64,000 bases of DNA from Pinus tabuliformis (taxonomy: Eukaryota > Streptophyta > Pinopsida > Pinales > Pinaceae), in contig CM062808.1 in assembly GCA_031772625.1 (NCBI GenBank), positions 141,400,605 through 141,464,604 on the forward strand. Direction: 5' to 3'. This document shows positions 32,100 to 43,276 of the stretch, in pieces. Every line of letters starts with the position of its first letter. Positions within the stretch are counted from its first letter, which is position 1. The translations under genes were made by a program, and so were the position numbers. The notes beneath the pieces were generated by a model. The model saw only the letters and a program-made list of their open reading frames with translations, was not told the DNA's origin and made no database searches.

Positions 32100-33150
32100 T
32101 GTCACACGGAAAAAAGTCTATTTTGCGGACAAGACAGACCTTCCTAGAATCTAAAGAAGACCTAATGACAAACAAAACAATCAGACACTATCTTTCTCTA
32201 AATATGCTTTAATAAACAAGAGCAAACAGGTGTTTTTAGGTCCTACCTTTGATCCAACGCAAGTTGTGGATGCCCTTGCTTCTTCAATCCAAATGAGCTC
32301 CTTTGTCACGAATCTGCAAACACAAACAAGGCAAACAATTAAATAGCACCTGAAGAATTGATGTCATAAAACATATTTAACATGAAAGTCAAGGAGTCCA
32401 TGAAACAAATAACATGAGATACTTGTTGAGAATAATGAGTTGATTGCATTAATTCAAATAAAAAGAGCTTTACAACCTGAGCCTTGACGCTGTACAAGCT
32501 CCTCCCAGGGTCCTGCAAGAAGTCTCCCTTACTTTGACAATATTCACTCACTTCCAAATAGAACCAAGAAGTATGTGATCTCTCCTCTCAAGCTCAACTA
32601 AGGAAGTCCTAATTTCACTAGCATTTACCCTCAAAAGTTCAACTTCTAACCTCTCTAGTCCTCACCCCAATGCCTGTATTTATAGTGCAATGGAGGGAGG
32701 TTACTAGCTCCTCCTTCAAAGGGATAAAGCCCTCCTTCAAAGGGATAACTCCTCTTATCAAGGGGTTAGCTCCTTCTCTTTTGGGATGCATGAACCACCT
32801 CAGGGTGAACAATCCACGTCAAAATTCCTTCTAGAAACATCTAGAAGTAATCCAAAGTGAATTTTTTAAGATAAAACTTGCGCCTTTTGACTTTCACAGG
32901 GGTCCGCACCCACACCTTTAGGGACAGAGCGGGCAAGTCCGCAGGTTTTGTAAGCAGAAGGTGCGGGACCACCGGTAACAATGAGAAAAAGTGCGGAACC
33001 ATAGTTTTAATTGATTTTCAATGTCTTTCTCCCATTTTCAAAGCTTGACTTGAAGAGCTGAGGTCTGAGACTTGCTTAAGAGGTCAGTACCAGTGATGAT
33101 GGACCCATACTGACTGCAAATAATCATGGTGATGATATTTTTGTGTAACA
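32100..33150 (-). repeat. E4 5' LTR
   Basis: 1051 bp. Relative to the 3' LTR it has two extra CCTTCAAAGGGATAA-type repeat units (41 bp, within 32701-32775) just upstream of the reverse-strand TATA box at 32676-32685. Otherwise it is nearly collinear. Confidence 0.94.
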
Positions 33151-35130
33151 GTGGGATCCATCACAATCCCAACAGGTCTTGCAACCGAATGTGTAGTTGT
33201 CATCTCAAACTGGACAACCCTTAGTATCTGGTTCAGTTCAGCAACCTGTCCAGTCCACAATACAAACTTCTGCACCTTCTGTGGTTTCTCAGCCTAGGCC
33301 TAGTTCACCTCAAACTCCACCTCAAACGACTGCTACAACTGCTGCAACATCTGTTCCATCTACCCCGCTTACTTCCGAAGTATCTACAGCCCCGGTTTCT
33401 ACTGTTCCTGTAACAATTCCTCAGGAATCCTTACCTCATTTTGGGCACACAATTCAGACTTCGGTTCAAATCCCTGTAGGTCAACCTGGGCCAAGTATGG
33501 TTGTCACAAGTCAACCTCAATTTACTTATCAACTATACCAGGGACAGTACCAATACCGTCCAGCTATATAACAACCAGTCTATCAGTATCAACCGTACCC
33601 TGGATATACATATCAACAACCTCAACAACCCCAGTACGGTCTGGTTAATCTTGGTTTTCCGGGAGGATATAATATCCAAAATGCAATTTCTATTCCTAGT
33701 TATCCTGGATATCCTCCTCTTGGGGCTAGTCTAATGACTCAGAGTTTTAGGGACCCTAATCGTCAGTTTCTGTTTATAGCAACTTTGGATTTGCCTGACT
33801 TGTCATGCCTTACAAACGATCCAATTAACTATCTTCCATTTTGGCCGCCAATGCCGAATAAGTTGCCTAGTGATATTCCTAAGTTTGAAGGTAAACCAGG
33901 AGAAGATCCATCAAATCATGTGATGACCTATCACCTCTGGTGTGCCTCTAATTCCATTTCAGATGATTCAATCCGTTTAAGGCTTTTTCAACACAATCTA
34001 ATTGGTCTTACAGCCAAGTGGTACATTGAGTTACCACGAGCCACTTTTTATAATTTTATTTAGTTAGCTACTTCATTTTTAACTCATTTTCAATTGTCGG
34101 TCAGGTATGATAATGGCACAGAGTTATTAACTTCATTAAAACAGTCAACGTCCACTTACATTTCAAATCACATTCATGAATGGAAACATCGACACCGTTT
34201 AGTGAAAGTTTTTATCCTGGATCAAATCTTAGCTGAATGGTTTGTCAAATCATTACTACCGAAGATTACTGAAGATGTAGCTAAAGCCGGAGTAGTTACT
34301 GAGGAGCAAGTAATTGCTCAAGCACAGTACCTTGACCTAGTTTACACGCAGTCAGGTACATTAGACGAGAAAATTCCTGATCTCCCCAAACAAAATCAAA
34401 TAGCTGCAGCTCCGTCAGGGTCTCATGCTGCTGATGGCATGATTGGTACAGTTAATACTAAAAGTAAGAAGAAATCTTCCAAGAATTCTTCTCCTATCAT
34501 AACCTTACCAGATTCCCCGACAGGAGATTCTTCCACAGAAATTTCCGCCAATATTCACGTTGTAGAGTCATCTTTAGCTAAATCAAAATCCGGCGGTAAG
34601 AAGAAAGGGAAGAAGAAAAATAAAGCAGACAAAAATTCAAAAGTGAAACCAGAAAAAGCGGAATCAACTGATGAGAAATGCAAACCTCGTTATCCTTGTC
34701 TTATCTGTGAAGAAGAACATTTTACAAGAGACTACCCTCATCGTGCAGAGGTTGTGAAAATTGTCAAAGGTTCCCAAACACATGCTGTTTTGAAGGATCC
34801 TTTTCCTAGTCAAGACAGTAAGATGATAGGTTCTTCCTCAAATGCCTCCGAAGAACCCATAATGATGATGTCCCATGTTAGGATTGTGACTCTATCGCAA
34901 GATTACAGAAGTAAAAGTCCTGTTGGTGGTAAGGATGCAAAATCTTCTAATTCAAGCCCATCAACTTCAGCTCCCAGTTCCGATCCACTACAGATCGAGA
35001 AACCTAACCCAGACTTAGTAATCAAACCGCCCACTAAGGGTATACTTCGAAAGTATGCTTTCAATCCTCATGCGAGAGCAGCTCAGAACTATAACATTGT
35101 TGAAGATTTAGTTGTTTGACCTTCAGCAAT
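33151..35130 (+). pseudogene. gag: E3 gag, 3' part with zinc knuckle
   Basis: Resumes after E4. It has a Pro/Thr/Gln-rich stretch (33197-33730), then the capsid-like core (33734-34330: PKFEGKPGEDPSNHV, HLWCASNSISDD, HIHEWKHRHR). A 341-codon open frame (34094-35119) covers the core's end, the Lys-rich tail and the knuckle. The knuckle reads CLICEEEHFTRDY (about 34697-34735): the last Cys ligand is Tyr, so zinc binding is probably lost. Stops at 33569 and 34063 and frame changes mark decay. Confidence 0.86.
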
Positions 35131-37860
35131 GTCAGCTTTGGAAGTGATATAGTCATGTCAAGCACAACGTAAATTACTGTTGTCGGCTATAGGAGTTGTT
35201 GACGTTCAGGACTCGAACCTGATAATTTTCGATCTAGAAAATAGTACACCTCATTTACCTCATCAAATGGCTTTCCAAATTCCAGTGTTAGTCAAAAACA
35301 GGCCTTGCTATAGGACTGTGCTTGATGAGGGAGCCTCAACGTGTATTATGTCGATCCACTGTTGGAGATTGCTTGGTTCTCCTACACTTAACCAATCCCT
35401 GACGATTCTGAAGGCCTTTGATGGCCGTAGGTTTCATCCTTTTGGCATTCTACAGGATTTTCCTATAGGGGTTGAAGGAAAAACCGTTAATCTAGATGTG
35501 GAAGTGGTCGATGCCCCTCTGGATTACAACCTTCTCTTGGGTCGTAGTTGGTCTTACGCTATGACAGCTGTCGTTTCATCGGTCTTTCGGCTTGTGAAGT
35601 TCCCTCATAATGGAAAGATCGTAACTATAGATCAGCTGACTTACTTTTCGTCCAACCTAGCCTTTTCTGAAAGTATTCAACATGTCGATAAAATGACCAT
35701 CCATTATAAGGATGTTGGAGTAGGACTCGTTAAAGATTCCGGTTTACTGGGCACTTTTTCTTTTCCTCCTCCTAATGTACCATCTTCTATAGCAACCATT
35801 CATATGATTTCATCGAACACTCTTATTTATGATGATCCTTGGATCGTACCCTCTGAATCTGAAATAGATTCACTCGGTGATGCTATGCCTTTGATCGATA
35901 TGAAATTATGTATCAAACTATACAGTCTTTTTCCGATGCGTCTTCGACTAAAACTGACCTAATGAACGTGGTCCATGACGAATCATTTTCGACATCGAAC
36001 TCAGATTCAATAACGTTTTCCGAACCTGTTCATACTGATGACCAAATTTGTGAAATCTTGTGTGCAGATGATCTACCATGGGAAGATCTTCATCACAGAT
36101 CTTCGTTTTTACCTGAGATTGATCATTTTGAAAATGATTTTTCATCTATTTTCTCAATCCAATATGTCAAAGAACCTCAGAGTCCAATGAAAAATCCTGA
36201 TTCTGAGCTAAATTTAGAAACATTTCTCGAACTAATCCTATTGACATTTCGGTTAAGCCCGGAATTGTTGAAAACGTTCATATAGGTGCCTCTTGTACAA
36301 AAGATGAAATTCAAACATATAAGGCCCTATTCCAAGAATTCCGCGACGTGTTTGCCTAGTCATATGAGGAAATGCCAGGAATTGACCACGCCATTGTTGT
36401 TCATGAGATCAAAACTTACTTGGACGCTAAACCCGTCTGGCAACGTTTGCGTCAGATTCACCTGCGAAAAACTGCTGCCATTAAAGCAGAAGTTGAAAAA
36501 TTACTCAAAGCAGGGTTCATTTATCCTATCCTGTTAACAGACTGGGTATCGAACATTGTTCCTGTTAATAAAAAACAAGGCACAATAAGAATATGTATCG
36601 ATTATAGGGATATTAATCGAGCCTGTCCAAACGAAAATTACCCAACGCCCTATATCGATCAAATCATTGATGATTGTGCCGATAGTGAACTTTTTTCCTT
36701 TATGGGTGGTTTCTCCGACTACAATCAAATAAATATTCTACCTGCTAATCAACCAAAAATGGATTTCATCTGTCCATGGGGGACGTTTTCTTATTGAAAA
36801 TTACCTTTTGGACTCAAGAACGCCGGGGCAACTTTTCAACGGGACATGTCTTACGCGTTTCATGACATCAAGCACATTGTGCAACCTTATCTCGATGATT
36901 TACCTGCTCATTCATTACATCGAGCTGATCATCTCATCTATTTACGAGCAATCTTTATGAGGTGTAGGCATTATCGGATTAGGTTGAATCCACATAAGTG
37001 TGTTTTCTGTATAGAAATGGGTCGGTTACTTGGGTTTGTTGTTTCGAAAGCTGGCATTCGCGTCAATCCCTCGAAAGTTGAGGCTATCATCAAATTGCCT
37101 CCTCCTTCGAGCCTTTGCCAACTCCAAATTTTGCAAGGGAAAGCAAATTTTTTGCGTCGATTCATTCTTAACTATGCCTAGATCACTAAGGGTTTTACCC
37201 AGTTGTTGAAGCAGAATACACCATTCTTTTGGGACGAGATAGCTGACAAATCTTTTGATTCTTTAAAACATGCGTTAACCCATGCACCGCTGTTGCATTC
37301 GCCCAACTACAACCAGGACTATTTCTTATATCTCGCAGCTTCACATTTCACCATTGGGATGGTCTTAGTTTGGAAGATGAATCCAGTAGTGAACATGTGA
37401 TATATTACCTTAGTCGGACCTTAAATCCCACTGAGCTAAAATACTCACATGTGAAGAAATTGGCCCTGGCAGCCGTTCAAGCTGCCAGCGATTTCGTCAT
37501 TACATTTTACTACGCAAAACTACAGTAATTTCCGATTGCAACCCCATGATCTATATTTTAACTAAACAATTGCTAGGGGGCAAGTACTCCAAATGGATTG
37601 TCATCCTACAGGAGTTTGACCTAGAATTTGAAAATTCTAAGTCGAATAAATATTTAGTTTTTGCGGAGTTAATGTTTGACTTCCCGCGTGCTGGTACGGA
37701 AATAGTGGCAGAGGAACCCATTGCGGATGAATCTTTATTTCTAATCAGCACTTTAGATCCTTGGTATGGATATATCATAGTTTATCTCCAAACCCAATCC
37801 TTTCTGCCTGAACTTTCAAAATCGGAGCGTCGCAAAATACGATTTCAGTCCCAATAATAC
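35131..37860 (+). pseudogene. pol: E3 protease, reverse transcriptase and RNase H
   Basis: Protease with LDEGASTCIM (Asp codon 35324) and LLLGRSWSYAM (35535-35567). A frame change near 35900 and a TAG at 36358 follow. RT is split between frames at 36372-36797 and 36846-37181 by a TGA at 36795. Its motifs are ICIDYRDINRACP, FSFMGGFSDYNQI and an intact PYLDDL (36884-36903). RNase H starts at 37203; it reads LYLAAS (37326-37343) in place of an Asp-containing motif and FAELMFDFP at its end, the same losses as E4 and E1. Conserved connection motifs (GGKYSKWIVILQEFDLEFE) reach to the stop near 37856. Confidence 0.88.
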
Positions 37861-38997
37861 AAAATTATTGGAGATACACTTTATCGTTACGGAGTGGACT
37901 CTGTTTTCCGACGCTTCTTAACTCATGAAGAAGTTGAAAGAGTTCTTAATGACTGTCATTCTGGAGCATGTGGCGGTCATATGTCTGGGTTTTCCACGAC
38001 CCAAAAGATATTGCATGCTGGCTATTTCTGGCCATCTTTGTTTAAAGACTGTATTAATGCAATCCGAAAATTCCACAACTGCCAAATTTTTGATTGAAAG
38101 ATGCGCGCTCCACCTGCTCCTCTCCACCCTATAATTGCTGTCAGTCCTTTTGCAAAATGGGGAATCGATTTTATTACATATAACCCTCACTCGGCCAGGG
38201 GGCATGCATACATTATTCTTGCGGTAGATTACTTTACCAAGTGGGCCGAGGCGATGCCTACATTTGAGGCAGATGGCAAAAATGCTGCAATTTTCGTATT
38301 CAATCATATAATTGCTAGGTTTGGTGTTCCACAAACGATTATCACTGATCATGGGCATCATTATTATGATGATGGAACTTATAGACCAAATTGGCTTGCA
38401 TCACGATAGTTCAACACCTTATTATACACAAGCTAACGGTCTGGTTGAAGCCATCAACAAAGTTCTAGTTATCATGATCCGACGAATCATTGGGATTCAT
38501 CAGTAAAATTGGCATAACATGCTATTCTTAGTGCTTTGGGCATATCGAACCACAGTAAAATCATCAACTGGTTTCACTCCTTTCCAACTAGTTTATGGTT
38601 TGGAAGTTGTGCTACCTATTGAATGCGAAATCCCATCATTGCGAATGGCCATCAAATTACTTCCGGCCACCTCTGAAGAGAGAGACGTTTCTTATACTTA
38701 GCTCAGCTAGATGAGAGTCATCGAGATGCTGCACTAGCAATCAAAGCTCACGCCAAACGTATTAAAGCTCAGTATGATCGAAATGTCACCCCTCGAATTT
38801 TTTCGGAGGGAGACCTAGTTTTATTGTATGATCAAGCAAATGATAAATTAGGCGCTAGAAAATTCGTGCCTATGTGGCATGGTCCCTATATTGTTAAGCG
38901 AAAGCTGGAAAAAGGGGCCTATGAACTGGTGTACTTTGATGGGGTCTCTTTAGGTAAACCCAGAAATGGTCTTTACCTGAAGAGATATTATGCATAA
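37861..38997 (+). pseudogene. int: E3 integrase
   Basis: HHCC finger CHSGACGGHMSGF ... RKFHNC: the third zinc ligand Cys reads Phe. A TGA at 38096 follows, then the DDE core (WGIDFITYN, PQTIITDHG, GLVEAINK), with a frame change near 38375. The C-terminal part contains [33 protein letters not shown] and LKRYYA before TAA at 38995-38997. It aligns end-to-end with the E1 and E4 integrases. Confidence 0.88.
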
Positions 38998-39130
38998 ATT
39001 TAGATGTGGAGATCTTAGTTAGGTTAATTTTATTTATAGCTAGTGCATTTTAGATTTTAAAGTGTGCTTAGTTTTAGAGAGTGTTTTATTATTATTCCTG
39101 CTTATCTTGATTTTACTCTTGATACTGCAG

Positions 39131-39550
39131 ATGTCGACGTCCCTCCAAACATATATTGGTTTCGCTGATGGTGCTTGTCGTAATGCACAAAATATTTCTT
39201 CTGCAGCTTGAGTTATCTATTTACCCTCTGATGAGTTGGTATCTATGCATGGGGTGAGCCTCGGTCAAACAACGAACAACATTACCGAATATAGTGCAGT
39301 GATTGAGTTATTATCCGAATCCATCTCATTTTGGATTCGGAGTTTGATAGTGAGGTTAGATTCTGAACTCGTTGTGTTACAACTTAATAGAGTATATGCC
39401 ATTAGAAATCTAGTTTCATTAAGATTATTTTTGAGAGTTCGTCTCTTGGAATGTGAGTTTGATTACATTGAATATTAGCATATTCCAAGATATTTAAACA
39501 CATTAGTAGATGCAATTGCTTCTCGAATGTTAAATAGACATTTGCAGTAA
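39131..39550 (+). pseudogene. aRNH: E3 additional RNase H with two stops
   Basis: 420 nt, starting ATG after GATACTGCAG, as in E1 and E4. The catalytic positions (FADGA, NITEYS, RLDSE, LVDAIA) all remain, but TGA near 39209 (Trp expected) and TAG near 39476 (Gln expected) interrupt the frame. Confidence 0.85.
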
Positions 39551-39748
39551 ATCAAACAAGTATATTCAAAAACATTTCATAACATGTTTTGCAAGGTGAG
39601 CCGGTAATAATGTCATAATATATCATAATAGTGTGTCAAATATACATCGTCTTTGATCATAGGTTGAAAAACACCTTATGATCAGAAAAAATGATAAGTA
39701 CAAAAAACAAAAATGTCATATGTGTCTACAAAAACGACCATCCTATCA

Positions 39749-40064
39749 CTAGTGATGATCTCGGTATGAAACCACTGTACGGGCCACTCTACAAAGGAAC
39801 CTCCTAAAAGGTCCTGGGACCCCAACCACATAGCGCTGTAGCCTAATAGGAATGTCATCTATAGTGGTCTCTGGAATGTCTGCTGTCAGGCGCTCTAGAT
39901 GGCTCTCCAACTCGGCCAAAGTCTCTGTGGCCTCGTCCTGTGGGGCCGGTGCCGCTGCAACTGGTTGTCTTCTCTCGTAAGGCCGGAGATTGGCTGGACG
40001 CCGTGGACCTACATCTGCATTTGAAATTTTACTATCAATTTTGAGACGAAATAAAAACAAAATA

Positions 40065-40104
<40 letters not shown>

Positions 40105-41002
40105 TATATATATATATATCAAGTTAGAAAATGCCAAAAATGAGGTTACATGAATCGTCCCATTGCTCTCCTAGTGGAAGAGCCATGTCCGGGTCACCAC
40201 GAAAATCAACCCCGACATAAGGAAAATCCTGAATAGCAAATACCTGGTTCTCTAACCAGTGAAAGTACTCAGGAGTGAATCGAACAACTTCCGTCCCCTC
40301 CTCAGGATGATGTGCCATAACTGCGACCCATCACATCAGTTTGGGCTCTCGAGGAAGCCCAACCTCCATGGTGAGATGCTAAGGGATCAACATCAGAACT
40401 CTCTCCAAGCTAAAATTCACAACTAAAGCACCATAACCAAAGGTCTTCAGTTGTCCGTTTTTGGCTCTGGTCAGTTGGCCTTTTATGTTAGCCAACACAA
40501 CCTCGCACTAGTTGAAAACGGTGCCTCGAAAGCAATCCACTGCCATCCGCATCTGGGATCTAGTGGCCACATGTAGTGCTGCGCTCCCGTAGAGCCTGGT
40601 AAATGTGAAAGCAATGACCATAAGTTCAGGACAGGATATGGTATTGATATCTATCCCTTTGTCTCTGGTCTGAACATTGCACCACTCTAGCCGGAGGCTA
40701 TCGACAGACTGGCCACCTGGCCTAGTTCCAAATAGAGTCAAATGTTCACCTCTCTTAGGCAAACCAGTCAGAAAATAAATGTCTGCCGGCTCCATTTCAA
40801 GCTGGTGACCACCTATGTAGAAACATTGATCCTGGACATTCCATCTATCTACCAGCCACTGCAAGAAGTCCACCTGGGCCCTCATGCCAGGTATGGCCCA
40901 GTATTTGTACAAGCCACATGCCTTCAATGCATTGATCGAAGGTTGATGATTTATGGTGGCCAAATCTACATCCTCGTCCTCTCTTTCGCGCCAATCAAGC
41001 AT
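39749..41002 (-). pseudogene. E3 copy of the antisense plant-mobile-domain-like gene
   Basis: Same layout as the E4 gene. Exon 1 is 40150-41002 (853 nt), the intron is 40015-40149 (135 nt; CAT|GTAACC to ATGCAG|AT) and exon 2 is 39749-40014. The first 60 residues are about 80% identical to E4 by eye (LYKYWAIPGMRAQVDFLQWL identical). Three stops lie in exon 1: Trp to TAG near 40506, Gln to TAG near 40380 and a TGA near 40330. The intron is longer than in E4 because a TA run has expanded in it. The gene points toward the 3' end of aRNH with a 198-nt spacer. Confidence 0.65.
40067..40119. repeat. (TA)n microsatellite inside the antisense gene intron (E3)
   Basis: A 53-bp TA run with one G interruption, within the intron between the two coding exons. 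It accounts for the longer intron (135 nt versus 85-86 nt). Confidence 0.95.
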
Positions 41003-41012
41003 GATGAGTAAC

Positions 41013-41339
41013 CTACATGCAACAAAAAGGCAAATTAGAATTCATAAAATGAAAAAATTTGGTCCATTTTTGAGTTCTTTGGGTTTTCAAAACCATTTGC
41101 GGGGTCTGCACCCTGCCTTTAGAGACAGTGTGTGAGTTCGCAGTCTGTCTTAAGGGTAGGTGCAGACCCCCAACTTTTTTCTAACTGAGAAGAAGTCAGG
41201 GTCCGCGGGTCCCCAGTGTTATACCTGCAGACCTTGGTGCACGGGTTTTCAAACCAAAAGCCCTAAAAAAAAACAAAATTAAAGGCCTAAAAATGAATTT
41301 TAATCGGATAGAAACGAAGAGTGGGATGTTGTGGATTAC
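41013..41339 (-). other. Putative 5'UTR intron of the E3 antisense gene
   Basis: Reverse-strand donor CCAG|GTAATCC at 41339 and acceptor GCATGTAG|GT at 41013, 327 nt, as in E4. Upstream at 41461-41472 the reverse strand has TTATAAAAAAGG, the candidate TATA box. A GTCCGCGGG/GGTCTGCA motif block lies at 41098-41245. Confidence 0.48.
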
Positions 41340-41579
41340 CTGGAGGAGACGGTGTTCGATTCCAACAGTTGGATTTTCCGTAATCTTCACAGGAAGTTTC
41401 TAACCAAAAGCCTTTTTTCTCACCTCAACAGTCAAACGATAAAAATGAATTGGTAAAACCCCTTTTTTATAAAAAACAAAGTATCTGTCATCCATCTTGA
41501 CGATCCCTGAGTCGGTCCTTGCAACATATTTCTTCAACCTTGATCTATGGTTTCGTGTTGTAGGCTTTCCTACGATGGA

Positions 41580-41925
41580 TCGCTTTCTATCGACTTCAAC
41601 TCATTATCTAGAAAGATGATCTAGAAATCGTCAGTACCTTGGGATCTACATGCCTCAATGGCAGGTTTCTCGCCTTCGACAACAGGTTGCATCATTGACC
41701 TTCGATCAAAGGACTCCGTGAAATGTTCGACATCAACACATCTATTCACATCTCATGGATTGTAATGAGTACTTTGAGAGCCATTGACATTAATGGTGGT
41801 TTCTCTCACACTTGTTAACAGTTTACATCATTGACTGTTAATCAAGTGGTTTGTACCATGTTCGACTTCAACACATACATTCGCATGGATAGAATCATAC
41901 TGTTTCGGGAAGTAGGAATCAAGAC
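41580..41925. repeat. Degenerate ~130-bp repeats in E3 3' region
   Basis: ATGTTCGACATCAACACAT (about 41722) and ATGTTCGACTTCAACACAT (about 41859) are about 137 bp apart, with a weaker copy near 41585. Same array as E4 19190-19500. The rest of 41340-42250 is non-coding 3' region with no other feature seen. Confidence 0.65.
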
Positions 41926-42250
41926 CCTGGATCTGGTTTCCGCCATCCAAGCTGCGAGGAGTTTTGTATTCATTATATTGTAGACTATTCATAAATAGAT
42001 GGCTGCGCCCATACTATGTCTACATGTGTGATGTATTGCAAGATCATTCCTGTATCATATCAGTAGTTAGTTTGCAAGTTAGTTTTGATCTGAGTATGGG
42101 AATGCCTACCTCAGTGATGATATGATCTCATATATATATTTTGTATTGAATTTTTACAGGTTCTAATCGGGCTCTCCACAAGATAATCCTCGAAATTATA
42201 AAGTGCTTCACTCTTCTTAGATGATATATGAAACCCTTATCTACTACAGG

Positions 42251-42272
42251 CTTCGCACTTTAGAGGGCAATC
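42251..42272 (+). other. E3 polypurine tract
   Basis: CTTCGCACTTTAGAGGGCAA two bases before the 3' LTR. Confidence 0.78.
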
Positions 42273-43276
42273 TGTTACATAAAATATTGTCACCATGACT
42301 ATTTGCAATCAGTATGGGCCTATCATCAACCATACTGTCCTCCTTGGCAAGTCTCATACCTCAGCTCCTCATGTCAAGCTTTAAAAATGAGAGAAAGTTC
42401 TTTAAAATCAATAAATCTCTAGTTCCACACTTTCTCCTACTGTTTCCTGCGGTCCCGCATCCTATGTTCGTGTTACCTGCTGACCTGCCCGCTCTGTCTA
42501 TAAAGGGGTGGGTGCGGACCCCGTAAAAATCAAAAGGCGCAAGTTTAACTTCAAAAAACATACTTGTGGTTGATTATGGATGATTCTAGAAGGTTTCTTG
42601 ACATGGATGGTCGCTCCTAGGTGGTTCATGCATCCCAATATTAGAGGAGTTATCCCTTTGAAGGTGGACCTAGTAACTTCCCTCCATTGCACTATAAATT
42701 AAGGCATTGGGCTAGTTGTTGGAGAGGTTAGAAGCTGAACATTTCTAAGGGTAAATGCTGGTGAAATTAAGACTTCCTAGTTAAGCTTGAGAGGAGAGAT
42801 TACATACCTTTTGGCTTTATTGGGAAGTGAGTGAACTTGTCAAAGTAGAGGAAACTTCTTACTGGACCCTGGGAGGAACTTGTACAGCATCAAGGCACAG
42901 GTTGTAAAGTTCTTCTTGATTTAAGTTAATACAATCAAGCTCATTTTTCTCAACAAATTGTTTAATGTGATTTGTTTCATAAACTCCTTGATCATTATGA
43001 TGGATATGCTTTATTATATTGGCCTTTCAGGTGCTATTTAATTTGTGTGCATGTTTGTGTCTACAGATTCTACATCAAGGAGCTCATTTGGATCAAAGGA
43101 GCTTGGCTTCTACAAACTTGCACTGGATCCAAGGTAGGCCTAAACTCTTGTTTGCCTCTGTTAATAAATTGCATATTTAGGGAAAGATAGGGTTTGATTG
43201 GCGTGTTTTTCGCTAGATATCTTTAGATACTAGGGAGGTCGATCTTGTCTGCAAGAACGACTCATTCCGTGTGACA
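42273..43276 (+). repeat. E3 3' LTR
   Basis: 1004 bp, TGTTACATAA to CGTGTGACA. It has the short form of the TATCCCTTTGAAG block (42643-42668). The next five bases, ATGCC, are the target duplication and continue the E1 pol frame. Confidence 0.93.

Larger units (their letters stand above)
17787..33150 (-). mobile_element. E4: best-preserved Tat-lineage element, inserted in E3
   Basis: 15,364 bp on the reverse strand, flanked by GTGGG at 17782-17786 and 33151-33155. LTRs are 17787-18796 (3') and 32100-33150 (5'). I count by eye about 37 substitutions over ~1,010 aligned bases plus one 41-bp length difference. Order on its own strand: LTR, primer site, leader, gag, protease, RT, RNase H, integrase, aRNH, antisense gene, 3' region, polypurine tract, LTR. 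Gag-Pol carries a few stops and frameshifts; aRNH and the antisense gene are open. Confidence 0.95.
13571..43276 (+). mobile_element. E3: Tat-lineage element inserted in E1, host of E4
   Basis: LTRs at 13571-14618 and 42273-43276 are flanked by ATGCC at 13566-13570 and 43277-43281. Removing E4 leaves about 14.3 kb. Gene order matches E1 and E4, including aRNH and the antisense gene. The LTRs differ at roughly 11 of the first ~260 positions plus a ~44-bp length change. E3 inserted between protease and RT of E1. About 1 kb of the 3' region is missing compared with E4, with the break just beyond the antisense TATA box near 41472. Confidence 0.93.

Noticed and set aside
38930..39130. Intron joining pol to aRNH
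   Set aside because: The acceptor-like TTGCAG before aRNH is conserved, but the obvious donor (TTAG|GTAAACC in pol) would put aRNH out of frame, so I do not call an intron.
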